Source: Gemmatimonadales bacterium (lineage in GTDB: Bacteria > Gemmatimonadota > Gemmatimonadetes > Gemmatimonadales > GWC2-71-9). Taken from it: DNA of 11,295 nucleotides. Position numbers and translations under genes: made by a program. The notes below the pieces were generated by a model. It worked only from the letters and a program-made list of their open reading frames with translations. It ran no database searches and had not been told where the DNA came from. Shown here piece after piece: positions 5,517 to 11,295 of this stretch (positions within the stretch are counted from its first letter, which is position 1; each line of letters starts with the position of its first letter). The stretch covers positions 1 through 11,295 of the forward strand of contig JAUVTI010000047.1 in the NCBI GenBank assembly GCA_030601605.1. Reading direction: 5' to 3'.

Positions 5517-8060
5517 CTACTCCCCGATCTCCCGCAGCACCGCCAGCGGTGCGCGGCGCAGCGCGTCGCGGCCGGCGACCAGTCCCACCAACACAGTCGT
5601 AACCGCTGCCGCGAGGCCGATGCCGGCAAGTTGCAGCAGCGGCAGCCGGAAGCTGAGCTCGAACAGGAAGGTGACGAGCGCCCACCCCGCCACGGCGGCG
5701 AGGATGCATCCGGTGAGCCCCGCGAGTGAGCCCAGCGCCACGTACTCCGTTGCGAGCACCTGACGCACCTGTCGCGCCTGGGCGCCCAGCGTCTTGAGCA
5801 GCACGCTCTCGCGCACGCGCTGGTACCGTGACGTCGCGACCGCTCCGACCAGCACGATCATCCCGCTGGCTATGCTGAACAGAGCCATGAACCGGATTGC
5901 CAGGGCGATGCTGCCGATGAGGGTTTCGAGCGTCTGCTGTACCAGGGACAGGTCCAGCGCCGACACGTTGGGGTAGGCCTCCACCAGGTCCCGCTGCAGC
6001 AGGGCCCGCTCCTCCTCGCCCGGAACTCGAGTGAGTGTCACGTAGACAGTGGGCGCAGCGTCCAGCACTCCGGGCTCGAACACGACGAAGAAGTTGGTCT
6101 CGAACCGGGCCCACGATACCTGCCTGAGGCTCGTTATCTCGGTCTCGATCAGCACGCCCTGCACGTCCCACGTGATGGCGTCACCCAGTCCGACACCCAG
6201 TTCCTCCGCCAGACCCTCCTCCACCGAGATCCGGGGCAGCGCGCCGGGCGCCGCGGGCTCGTACCACCACTCTCCGGCCAGCAGTTCCTCTGATCCTACC
6301 AGTGTGTCCCTGTAGGTGTGACGGTACTCCCGTCGCAGTGCCCAGCGCGCCGGCCGCGGTCCGGTCGTGTCCTCTAGCAGCTCATCGACCGGGCGGCCGT
6401 TCAGGGCCGCCACGCGCGCGGGAACGATAGGCGTCAGCTCAGCCGCCGAAAAGCCGTGCTCTCGGATCAGGCTCTCGACTCCGTCGCGCTGGTCCTGCTG
6501 GATGTCGAACACCACGAGGTTGGGCCGGTCGGGACGGGCGTCGAGCGACAGGCGTTCCAGCAGGTTGCGCTGCACGATGTGCATGGATCCCAGCACGAAC
6601 ACGCCGAAGCCCACCGTGAGAGTGACCGCGACGGTCTGATTGTGCGGCCGGAACAGGTTCGCCACACCCTGGCGCACCACGTACGGAGCTCTACGCGGGA
6701 AGAAGCGGCGCGTGGCGCGAGTGAGTGCCCAGGCCATCCCGCCCAAGATTGCAGCAGTCACGGCGGCTGCCGCCGCGAACGCTACCCCGGCCCATGGGTG
6801 TGGCGCCTGCGCGATGCTGAGCGCAACGACCGTCGCCACCAACGCGCCCATCACCGCCAGCCGCCGGAGATCCCAGCGGCTGGCCGGACCGTCGAACGGG
6901 CGGCGCAATGCCTCCAGGGGCGTCACGTCGCGCACGGACAGGAGCGGCAGCAATCCGAAGATGACGGCCACCCAAACGCCGACGCCGAGCCCGGCGAGCG
7001 CCACCATCGGGTGCAGCGTCGGGGAAACCGCGACCGGCAGAAAGTCGTCCAGAATGCCGGGCAGCAGCACCTGAACCGCGAGTCCAAGGACCACTCCCGC
7101 TGCGGCGCCGCCGAGCCCCATCAGGCCCGCCTGCAACAGGTACACGGCGAAGACGGTGCGCTGGGTGGCGCCGAGGCAGCGCAAGACCGCCACCGTTTCC
7201 AGCTTCCGCTTCACGAACACGTGTACCGCACTCGCTACGCCCAACCCTCCCAGGAGCAGCGCGGCGAGGCCGACCAACCCGAGGAACCGCGCGAAGATGT
7301 CGAGCGAGCGGGCATAGTCCTCCGCACGCTGGGCAACCGTCGTGGCGCCGACTTCCGCTTCCTCGAGCAAGGTCTCGTGTCGCTCGGCGAAGGCGTCTGC
7401 CTCCTCGGGGTCGGCCAGCCTGAGGTACGCGCGGTAGCGCACGAGGCTGCCGAATCCGAGCAACTCGGTCTCGGCCAGGAACTCCGCCGGGATGAGCACG
7501 CGCGGCCGGATGGTGGAGCTGATGTCCGCCTCTCCCGGCATTCTCACGATGGTTCCCGCGATGGTGAAGCGTGCCTGCCCGATCCTGAGCTCGTCGCCCA
7601 CGCGAGCTCCCAGATAGACGAGTACCGATCGATCCACGAGGGCGCGTCGCCCCGACTGGAGCTCCGACCAGCTTCCGGCCGGATCGGTTTCGACCTCGCC
7701 GTAGAACGGGAAGCCTCCCTCCAGCCCGCGCACGTTCACGAGGCGCGTCCGACCCGTGCTCGGCGTGAGCGCCATTGAGGAGAAGCTCGTGACGTACGAG
7801 ACCTCGCTCCCCGTCGCCGCTACGGAGTCGAGGATGGCCTGCACGGTCTCGGGCATCGGGCGACGGCTGGAGAGCCTGAGGTCGGAGCCCAACAGCGTAC
7901 GGGCTTCCCGGTGGATGGCGGCGGTGACGTCGGCGCGGAACGAGTTTATGGCCACGAGCGCCCCGACCCCGAGCGTGACCGTGGCCATGTAGAAGCCGAT
8001 CCGGCGCCAGCTCGAGCGGCCCTCCCGCCGGGCCATGGCCAGGGTGAAGCTCAGATTCAC
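5517..8060 (-). CDS. ybbP: ABC transporter permease, YbbP type (two FtsX modules)
   Basis: An 847-residue membrane protein with the layout of the MacB/LolCE superfamily member YbbP. TM1 is at 22-40, followed by a large periplasmic domain (about 45-255) and an FtsX bundle at 258-375, including the coupling helix KRKLETVAVLRCLGATQR. Two central helices follow (about 402-446). The second half begins with a helix at 474-495, then a second periplasmic domain (about 500-710) and a second FtsX bundle (716-830) with YQRVRESVLLKTLGAQARQ. That gives about ten membrane segments. Family members do not pump solutes through a channel; they move lipids, lipoproteins or hydrophobic molecules by mechanotransmission. 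The start is GTG at 8060, giving a full-length N-terminus; it overlaps the ybbA stop as GTGA, so the two are coupled. The adjacent tesA fits the E. coli YbbA-YbbP-TesA neighbourhood, supporting a role with hydrophobic substrates. The substrate is unknown. Confidence 0.9.
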   Translation of the reverse strand: MNLSFTLAMARREGRSSWRRIGFYMATVTLGVGALVAINSFRADVTAAIHREARTLLGSDLRLSSRRPMPETVQAILDSVAATGSEVSYVTSFSSMALTPSTGRTRLVNVRGLEGGFPFYGEVETDPAGSWSELQSGRRALVDRSVLVYLGARVGDELRIGQARFTIAGTIVRMPGEADISSTIRPRVLIPAEFLAETELLGFGSLVRYRAYLRLADPEEADAFAERHETLLEEAEVGATTVAQRAEDYARSLDIFARFLGLVGLAALLLGGLGVASAVHVFVKRKLETVAVLRCLGATQRTVFAVYLLQAGLMGLGGAAAGVVLGLAVQVLLPGILDDFLPVAVSPTLHPMVALAGLGVGVWVAVIFGLLPLLSVRDVTPLEALRRPFDGPASRWDLRRLAVMGALVATVVALSIAQAPHPWAGVAFAAAAAVTAAILGGMAWALTRATRRFFPRRAPYVVRQGVANLFRPHNQTVAVTLTVGFGVFVLGSMHIVQRNLLERLSLDARPDRPNLVVFDIQQDQRDGVESLIREHGFSAAELTPIVPARVAALNGRPVDELLEDTTGPRPARWALRREYRHTYRDTLVGSEELLAGEWWYEPAAPGALPRISVEEGLAEELGVGLGDAITWDVQGVLIETEITSLRQVSWARFETNFFVVFEPGVLDAAPTVYVTLTRVPGEEERALLQRDLVEAYPNVSALDLSLVQQTLETLIGSIALAIRFMALFSIASGMIVLVGAVATSRYQRVRESVLLKTLGAQARQVRQVLATEYVALGSLAGLTGCILAAVAGWALVTFLFELSFRLPLLQLAGIGLAAAVTTVLVGLVAGRDALRRAPLAVLREIGE

Positions 8061-8731
8061 GTTACCAGCTTGCCGCCCGAGAGCCGCACCACTTGATGGG
8101 CCCTCTGGGCCAGCTCCTGGTCGTGCGTGACCAGCACCAGCGTGGTGCGCGCCTCGGTGTTGAGCGCGACGAGCAGGTCTATCACCGCGTGACCGGTGTC
8201 CCCGTCGAGGTTTCCGGTGGGCTCGTCCGCGAACAGCACCTTGGGGTTGTTGGCGAACGCGCGCGCCAGCGCCACGCGCTGCTGCTCCCCGCCGGAGAGC
8301 TGCGCCGGGTAATGGTGCGTGCGCTCCCCGAGCCCCACGCGCGTGAGCAGCTCGCGGCCCCGCTGCTCGGGGTTCTCGACGCGGTCGGCGGCGCGCGGAC
8401 GGAGCTCTATCGGAACCAGCACGTTCTCGAGCGCGGTGAGTGTCGGGATGAGCTGGAATGTCTGGAACACGAACCCCACCTTCTCGCCGCGCAAGCGCGC
8501 GCGCGCGTCCTCTGTGAGCGGCCCCAGGTCCTCGCCGTCCAGGACGACGCGTCCGGCAGTGGGCCGGTCGAGACCGGCCAGCAGCCCGAGCAGAGTGGTC
8601 TTGCCGCTCCCCGACGGTCCCACGATTGCGAGGAAGCCCTGCGGCTCCACGGTCAGGTTGATGTCGGACAGGACGGTGAGCGGGTGTCCGCCGCTCATGT
8701 ATGTTTGTTCCAGATGCTCTGCGATGATCAT
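8057..8731 (-). CDS. ybbA: ABC transporter ATP-binding protein, YbbA type
   Basis: A complete ABC ATPase of about 224 residues (numbers from the second of two adjacent ATGs are one lower than those given here, which count from the first). Walker A GPSGSGKTT is at 39-47, the Q-loop Gln at 91 (FVFQTFQL), the signature LSGGEQQRVALARA at 146-159, Walker B VLFADEPTGNLD at 166-177, and the switch His at 204 (LVTHD). This MacB/LolD-like pattern fits the ATPase partner of an FtsX-type permease, here the downstream ybbP, which it overlaps by GTGA. The frame remains open to 8926, but that part is antisense to tesA. Two ATGs, at 8734 and 8731, are both possible; ACGAG lies six bases before the second, so I chose 8731. 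Depending on the choice, the gene overlaps the tesA start by two bases or is separated from it by one. The promoter must therefore lie inside tesA. Confidence 0.92.
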   Translation of the reverse strand: MIIAEHLEQTYMSGGHPLTVLSDINLTVEPQGFLAIVGPSGSGKTTLLGLLAGLDRPTAGRVVLDGEDLGPLTEDARARLRGEKVGFVFQTFQLIPTLTALENVLVPIELRPRAADRVENPEQRGRELLTRVGLGERTHHYPAQLSGGEQQRVALARAFANNPKVLFADEPTGNLDGDTGHAVIDLLVALNTEARTTLVLVTHDQELAQRAHQVVRLSGGKLVT

Positions 8732-8732
8732 C
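8723..8732. promoter_or_regulatory. Palindrome at the abutting ybbA/tesA start codons
   Basis: GATGATCATC at 8723-8732 is a perfect 10-bp palindrome lying between and within the two divergent start codons. It could be an operator or could simply reflect ATG/ATC codons (Met-Ile-Ile) at the ybbA start facing the tesA ATG at 8733. I list it because any divergent regulation of this pair has to act here or inside the genes. Confidence 0.25.
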
Positions 8733-9422
8733 ATGGCTCGTAAGATACTGTGGCTTGCGCTGATCACGGCGGCGTGCGGTGGTTCCCCGGACGGTGGCGC
8801 CGAGGCGCGGGTCCGATCCGACCGCGCGGCCTCAGCGTGGGCTGACGCTCCGGTCGTCCTGTTTTTGGGAACGAGCCTCACGGCGGGGTACGGGCTCGAC
8901 GTCGAGCTGGCGTACCCGGCGCTCATACAGAGCGAGATCGATGCCGCCGGGCTCGACTACCGCGTGGTGAACGCCGGCGTGAGCGGAGAGACATCGGCTG
9001 GTGGACTGCGCCGCATCGATTGGCTGCTGCGAGAGCCGGTAGCGGTGTTGGTGCTGGAGCTCGGCGCCAACGACGGGCTGCGGGGCCTCGACCCCGGCGC
9101 AATGAAGCGGAACCTGGCCGAGATCATCGCACGCGTGCGCGCTGCCTACCCCGCGGTGCGGGTCGTGATCGCGGGCATGGAGGCGCCGCCCAACTTTGGG
9201 AGGTCCTACACCACAGCGTTCCGCAGCGTCTTCCGGGATCTGGCGCGGGAGACTGACGCCGCGCTGATCCCGTTTCTGCTGGACGGCGTCGGGGGGGTCC
9301 TCGCGCTGAACCAGGCCGACGGAATCCATCCCACGGCGAAGGGACACGAGGTCGTGGCGGTCAGCGTGTGGAGCGTGCTCGGGCCGGTGCTCGCGGAGCA
9401 AGCGGCCGGCAGTCGACGATGA
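8733..9422 (+). CDS. tesA: TesA-type SGNH/GDSL esterase, probable lipoprotein
   Basis: A 229-residue protein with all four SGNH blocks. Block I is VLFLGTSLTAGYG with catalytic Ser48; the usual GDSL Asp is Thr here. Block II is NAGVSGETS (Gly85), block III GANDGLRG (Asn113), and block V DGIHPT (Asp196, His199). MEAPPNFG and FRSVF further match thioesterase I/arylesterase TesA, which hydrolyses acyl-CoA, lysophospholipid and aryl esters in the periplasm. The N-terminus MARKILWLALITAAC is a short signal with a Cys at 15, followed by a Gly/Ser/Pro-rich linker, so the enzyme is probably a lipoprotein. The -3 residue is Thr, so the lipobox is not perfect. The start at 8733 is set by this signal; no strong ribosome site is seen. 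It is divergent from ybbA, as in E. coli, and its stop overlaps the next gene by ATGA. Confidence 0.9.
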   Translation: MARKILWLALITAACGGSPDGGAEARVRSDRAASAWADAPVVLFLGTSLTAGYGLDVELAYPALIQSEIDAAGLDYRVVNAGVSGETSAGGLRRIDWLLREPVAVLVLELGANDGLRGLDPGAMKRNLAEIIARVRAAYPAVRVVIAGMEAPPNFGRSYTTAFRSVFRDLARETDAALIPFLLDGVGGVLALNQADGIHPTAKGHEVVAVSVWSVLGPVLAEQAAGSRR

Positions 9423-10045
9423 ACCGCCCCGGCAAGATCGTGTGCGTCGGCCGCAACTATGTGGAGCACGCGGCGGAGCTCGGCAACGTGGTGCCCGTCC
9501 GTCCGCTGCTGTTCCTCAAGCCGCCGTCTGCGGTGATCGGCGACGGCGAGCCCATCGTGCTGCCGCCTGACTCGCGGCGCGTGGAGCACGAGGGAGAGAT
9601 CGGGGTGGTGATCGGCGCACGCCTCAGGAGTTGCTCGGAAGCGGATGCCCTATCGGCCGTCGCCGGAATCACCTGCGTCAACGACGTCACCGCGCGTGAC
9701 CTCCAGAAAACCGACGGGCAGTGGACCCGGGCCAAGGGATTCGACACGTTCTGCCCCGTGGGGCCGCGGGTCGTGCCGCTCGGCGAGTTGGCGTCCCTGG
9801 ATGAACTGGAATTGATCTGCCGCGTGAACGGCGCCGAGCGCCAGCGCGGCCGCGCGGCCGACATGGTGTTCGGCATCCCGCAGCTACTGGCGTACATCTC
9901 CGCGGTGATGACCCTGGAGCCCGGCGACCTCGTGGCGACCGGCACACCCGCGGGCGTCGGCCCGCTGGCCGCCGGCGACGTGGTCGAGGTGGAGATTCCG
10001 GGAGTGGGCATTCTCGCGAACCCCGTGGTGACCGCGCCGGCCTAG
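9419..10045 (+). CDS. Fumarylacetoacetate hydrolase (FAH)-family protein
   Basis: A 208-residue single-domain FAH protein. KIVCVGRNYVEHAAELGN at 6-23 and LFLKPPSAVIGDGEPI at 31-46 are typical of the FAHD1/YcgM-like subgroup. The metal site is visible as EHEGEIGVVIG (Glu58, Glu60) and VNDVTARDLQ (Asp89). KGFDT (Lys106) and ATGTPAGVGPL (170s) complete the active site. Relatives act as acylpyruvases, oxaloacetate decarboxylases, or hydratases/isomerases in aromatic-acid breakdown, using Mg2+ or Mn2+ in the cytoplasm; the substrate cannot be read from sequence. The ATG overlaps the tesA stop (ATGA at 9419-9422), which fixes the start and implies co-expression with tesA. It ends 13 bp before the stop of the converging alkyltransferase gene. 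No other aromatic-degradation genes are nearby, so its link with tesA is positional only. Confidence 0.88.
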   Translation: MNRPGKIVCVGRNYVEHAAELGNVVPVRPLLFLKPPSAVIGDGEPIVLPPDSRRVEHEGEIGVVIGARLRSCSEADALSAVAGITCVNDVTARDLQKTDGQWTRAKGFDTFCPVGPRVVPLGELASLDELELICRVNGAERQRGRAADMVFGIPQLLAYISAVMTLEPGDLVATGTPAGVGPLAAGDVVEVEIPGVGILANPVVTAPA

Positions 10046-10058
10046 CGGCGCGCCCGAA

Positions 10059-10922
10059 TCAGCGTCCGGCGGGCAATGGCGCATCCTCGACAGCCTCACG
10101 CGCCGCCGCCTCCCATCCCAGCATCGCGCGCTTGCGCGCCGCACCCCAGCGGTAGTTGCCGAACGCCCCGGAGCTCTGGATCACCCGGTGGCAGGGAATG
10201 AGGTACGCGATGGGGTTGCGGCCCACGGCGGTCCCGACCGCGCGGTACGAGTCGGGATGGCCGATCGCCCGGGCAATGTCCCCGTAGGAGACCACGGCTC
10301 CGGGTGGGATTCGCAGCAGAGCCTCCCACACCTTGATCTGGAAGTTGGTGCCCTTGAGGGCGAGCGTGATGGGTGCTCCGCGTGAGCGTTTGAACACGCG
10401 GCTCGCCGTCTCGCCGGTCGCGGCCTGATTGCGCCGCAGCACCGCCGCGCCCCACCTCCGTCGCAGCTCGTCGAGCACGGTCTGACGCTCGCCGCCGCCG
10501 GTGAAGGCGAGTCCACAAATTCCGCGATCGGTGAGCGCCAGAAGGCAGTCCCCGAACGGCGTCGAGTGAAATCCGTAGCGAATCTCCACGCCCGCGCCCT
10601 CATCCTTGTACTCGCCGGGGGTGACCGCCTCGACGGCCACGAAGAGGTCGTGCAACCGTCCGGGACCCGAGAGGCCGCTGTCGTAGGATGTTTCGAGGGC
10701 GCTCTTCCCCTCGCGCAGCGCCGCCTGGGCGCGGGCCACGGTCAGGAACTGGAGGAAGCGCTTGGGGCTCACGCCGGCCCAGCGCTTGAACATGCGCTGG
10801 AAGTGATACGAGGAGAGACCCACTGCCTGCGCCACCTCGTCGAGAGAGGGCTGGCGCTGTGCGTGCTCTTCGAGGTACTCGATCGCGTGTCGGACTCGGT
10901 CGGCGTCGCGCGTGGCCATCAT
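10059..10922 (-). CDS. AraC-type HTH / O6-methylguanine-DNA methyltransferase fusion (Ada-like, lacking the N-terminal zinc domain)
   Basis: A 287-residue two-domain protein. Residues 9-107 are an AraC-type DNA-binding domain (LDEVAQAVGLSSYHFQRMFKRWAGVSPKRFLQF, then a second helix-turn-helix region ending VTPGEYK). Residues 115-273 are the alkyltransferase: GTNFQIKVWEALLRIPPG at 191-208, Arg227 (YRAVGTAVGRNP) as the DNA-intercalating arginine, IPCHRVI with the acceptor Cys244, and RWGAARKRAML. The protein repairs O6-alkylguanine by irreversible transfer of the alkyl group to Cys244. Unlike E. coli Ada it has no N-terminal Cys4 zinc domain that senses methylphosphotriesters, so the way the HTH part is activated, if it regulates at all, is unclear. 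Two ATGs (10922, 10919) are adjacent; no strong ribosome site is seen. It is flanked by the converging FAH gene and, upstream, the tail of an M23 peptidase gene. Confidence 0.92.
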   Translation of the reverse strand: MMATRDADRVRHAIEYLEEHAQRQPSLDEVAQAVGLSSYHFQRMFKRWAGVSPKRFLQFLTVARAQAALREGKSALETSYDSGLSGPGRLHDLFVAVEAVTPGEYKDEGAGVEIRYGFHSTPFGDCLLALTDRGICGLAFTGGGERQTVLDELRRRWGAAVLRRNQAATGETASRVFKRSRGAPITLALKGTNFQIKVWEALLRIPPGAVVSYGDIARAIGHPDSYRAVGTAVGRNPIAYLIPCHRVIQSSGAFGNYRWGAARKRAMLGWEAAAREAVEDAPLPAGR

Positions 10923-10994
10923 GGGGAAACTCGCTCGGTTCGGACAGTGCGCAAGTTGCCGCGGTCCGACGCCCGTCTCAATCCGATTCTTGCG

Positions 10995-11017
10995 CCGGCC
11001 GGCCGCGGGCCGGCCGG
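10995..11017 (-). terminator. GC-rich hairpin just after the M23 peptidase stop
   Basis: A perfect 10-bp inverted repeat: CCGGCCGGCC at 10995-11004 pairs with its complement at 11008-11017 across the 3-base loop GCG. It begins only six bases beyond the stop of the M23 gene (TGA 11023-11025, minus strand). Position and strength suit transcription termination for that gene, but no T-tract follows on the minus strand, so it is not a classical intrinsic terminator; it could instead protect the mRNA 3' end. Confidence 0.5.
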
Positions 11018-11022
11018 TGGGG

Positions 11023-11295
11023 TCAGCGCCCGTCCGAGGCCACGGCGGCGCCGGTATCGGCCACGTACTCCGGCTCGCCGAAGCTCGACAGGTCGAGCGC
11101 CAGCAGGCGGAGGCCGTCCAGGCTCACGCGGCCGTAGCGCACCATCCAATGGAGATGCGGACCGGTGACCCGGCCTGTCGCGCCGACCCTCCCCACGAGG
11201 CTTCCGCGCTCGAGCGTGTCGCCGGCGGCCACGTCCACCTGGCTCAGATGGAGATACGCTGTCACCAGACCGCGGCCGTGGTCCAGGTACACCAC
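11023..11295 (-). CDS. M23 (LytM-domain) peptidase, C-terminal part
   Basis: The last 90 codons of a gene that continues beyond the right edge; the GTG at the edge codes for an internal valine and is not taken as a start. VYLDHGRGLVTAYLHLSQVDVAAGD is the LytM core with the conserved His of the YLHLS strand, and GRVTGPHLHWMVRYG carries the HxH zinc/catalytic motif (codons at 11149-11157). G.LVGRVGATGR between them is also family-typical. M23 enzymes cut peptide cross-links in peptidoglycan, usually in the periplasm, and act in cell-wall remodelling. The first zinc-ligand motif (HxxxD-like) and any signal peptide must lie outside the window. About 30 residues follow the catalytic core. The gene is on the same strand as the alkyltransferase but separated from it by 100 bp with a hairpin, so a shared transcript is unlikely. 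Confidence 0.87.
   Translation of the reverse strand: MVYLDHGRGLVTAYLHLSQVDVAAGDTLERGSLVGRVGATGRVTGPHLHWMVRYGRVSLDGLRLLALDLSSFGEPEYVADTGAAVASDGR

Noticed and set aside
6456..7778. 440-codon plus-strand frame opposite ybbP
   Set aside because: Its composition is His/Arg/Glu-rich with no domain, and ybbP on the other strand is a clear full-length FtsX-type permease.
8735..8926. Longer YbbA N-terminus (64 extra residues)
   Set aside because: It is antisense to the TesA signal and block I, and unlike ABC ATPases, which begin close to the 'IIAEHLEQTY' strand.
10939..10960. GCGCAAG resembling part of an Ada box upstream of the alkyltransferase
   Set aside because: The match is very short and in the opposite orientation to the gene, with no A-tract box at the right spacing.

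Overview
The window is a densely packed, high-G+C bacterial chromosome segment with thirteen protein genes, two of them cut by the window edges. I see no tRNA, rRNA, CRISPR array, transposase or phage gene. Gene content (a GroES-like protein of the 'VVGDRV...GLYLP' type, a YtxH-like protein, a TPR protein resembling the RMDN family, YbbA/YbbP with TesA) and codon use would fit a Gram-negative bacterium such as Gemmatimonadota. That assignment is inference from gene style only; no phylogenetic marker is present.

Left part (1-2546). The tail of an M24 (Xaa-Pro aminopeptidase-like) metallopeptidase runs rightwards, followed by a small single-pass YtxH-like protein. Facing them on the minus strand is a probable operon read right to left: GroES-like protein, arsenate-reductase-type low-molecular-weight phosphatase (GTG start), an 80-aa membrane protein that overlaps it by ATGA, then an exported RMDN-like TPR protein. 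A divergent control region (2403-2546) separates this operon from the next gene.

Middle (2547-5249). One plus-strand gene encodes a 900-residue coiled-coil protein. It has no cysteine, almost no proline, no signal peptide, no membrane segment and no recognisable ATPase. It is the least explained gene in the window.

Right-centre (5517-10045). A YbbA-YbbP ABC transporter (minus strand, GTGA overlap) stands head to head with a TesA-type SGNH esterase (plus strand). This is the neighbourhood known from E. coli tesA/ybbA/ybbP. The two start codons lie within a few bases of each other, so there is no intergenic promoter space. The esterase has a lipoprotein-like N-terminus and overlaps, by ATGA, a fumarylacetoacetate-hydrolase-family enzyme. 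The four genes look like one module: a transporter acting on hydrophobic molecules in the envelope, a membrane-tethered hydrolase, and a cytoplasmic C-C hydrolase or decarboxylase whose link is only positional.

Right end (10059-11295). An Ada-type fusion of an AraC-like DNA-binding domain and O6-alkylguanine-DNA methyltransferase lies on the minus strand. Beyond it is the C-terminal half of an M23 (LytM) endopeptidase, whose stop codon is followed by a strong GC hairpin.

Main points for a second look: the long orphan coiled-coil protein, the overlapping heads of ybbA and tesA with a probable lipidated TesA, the GroES-like/ArsC/membrane/TPR operon, and a possible frameshift in the M24 tail.
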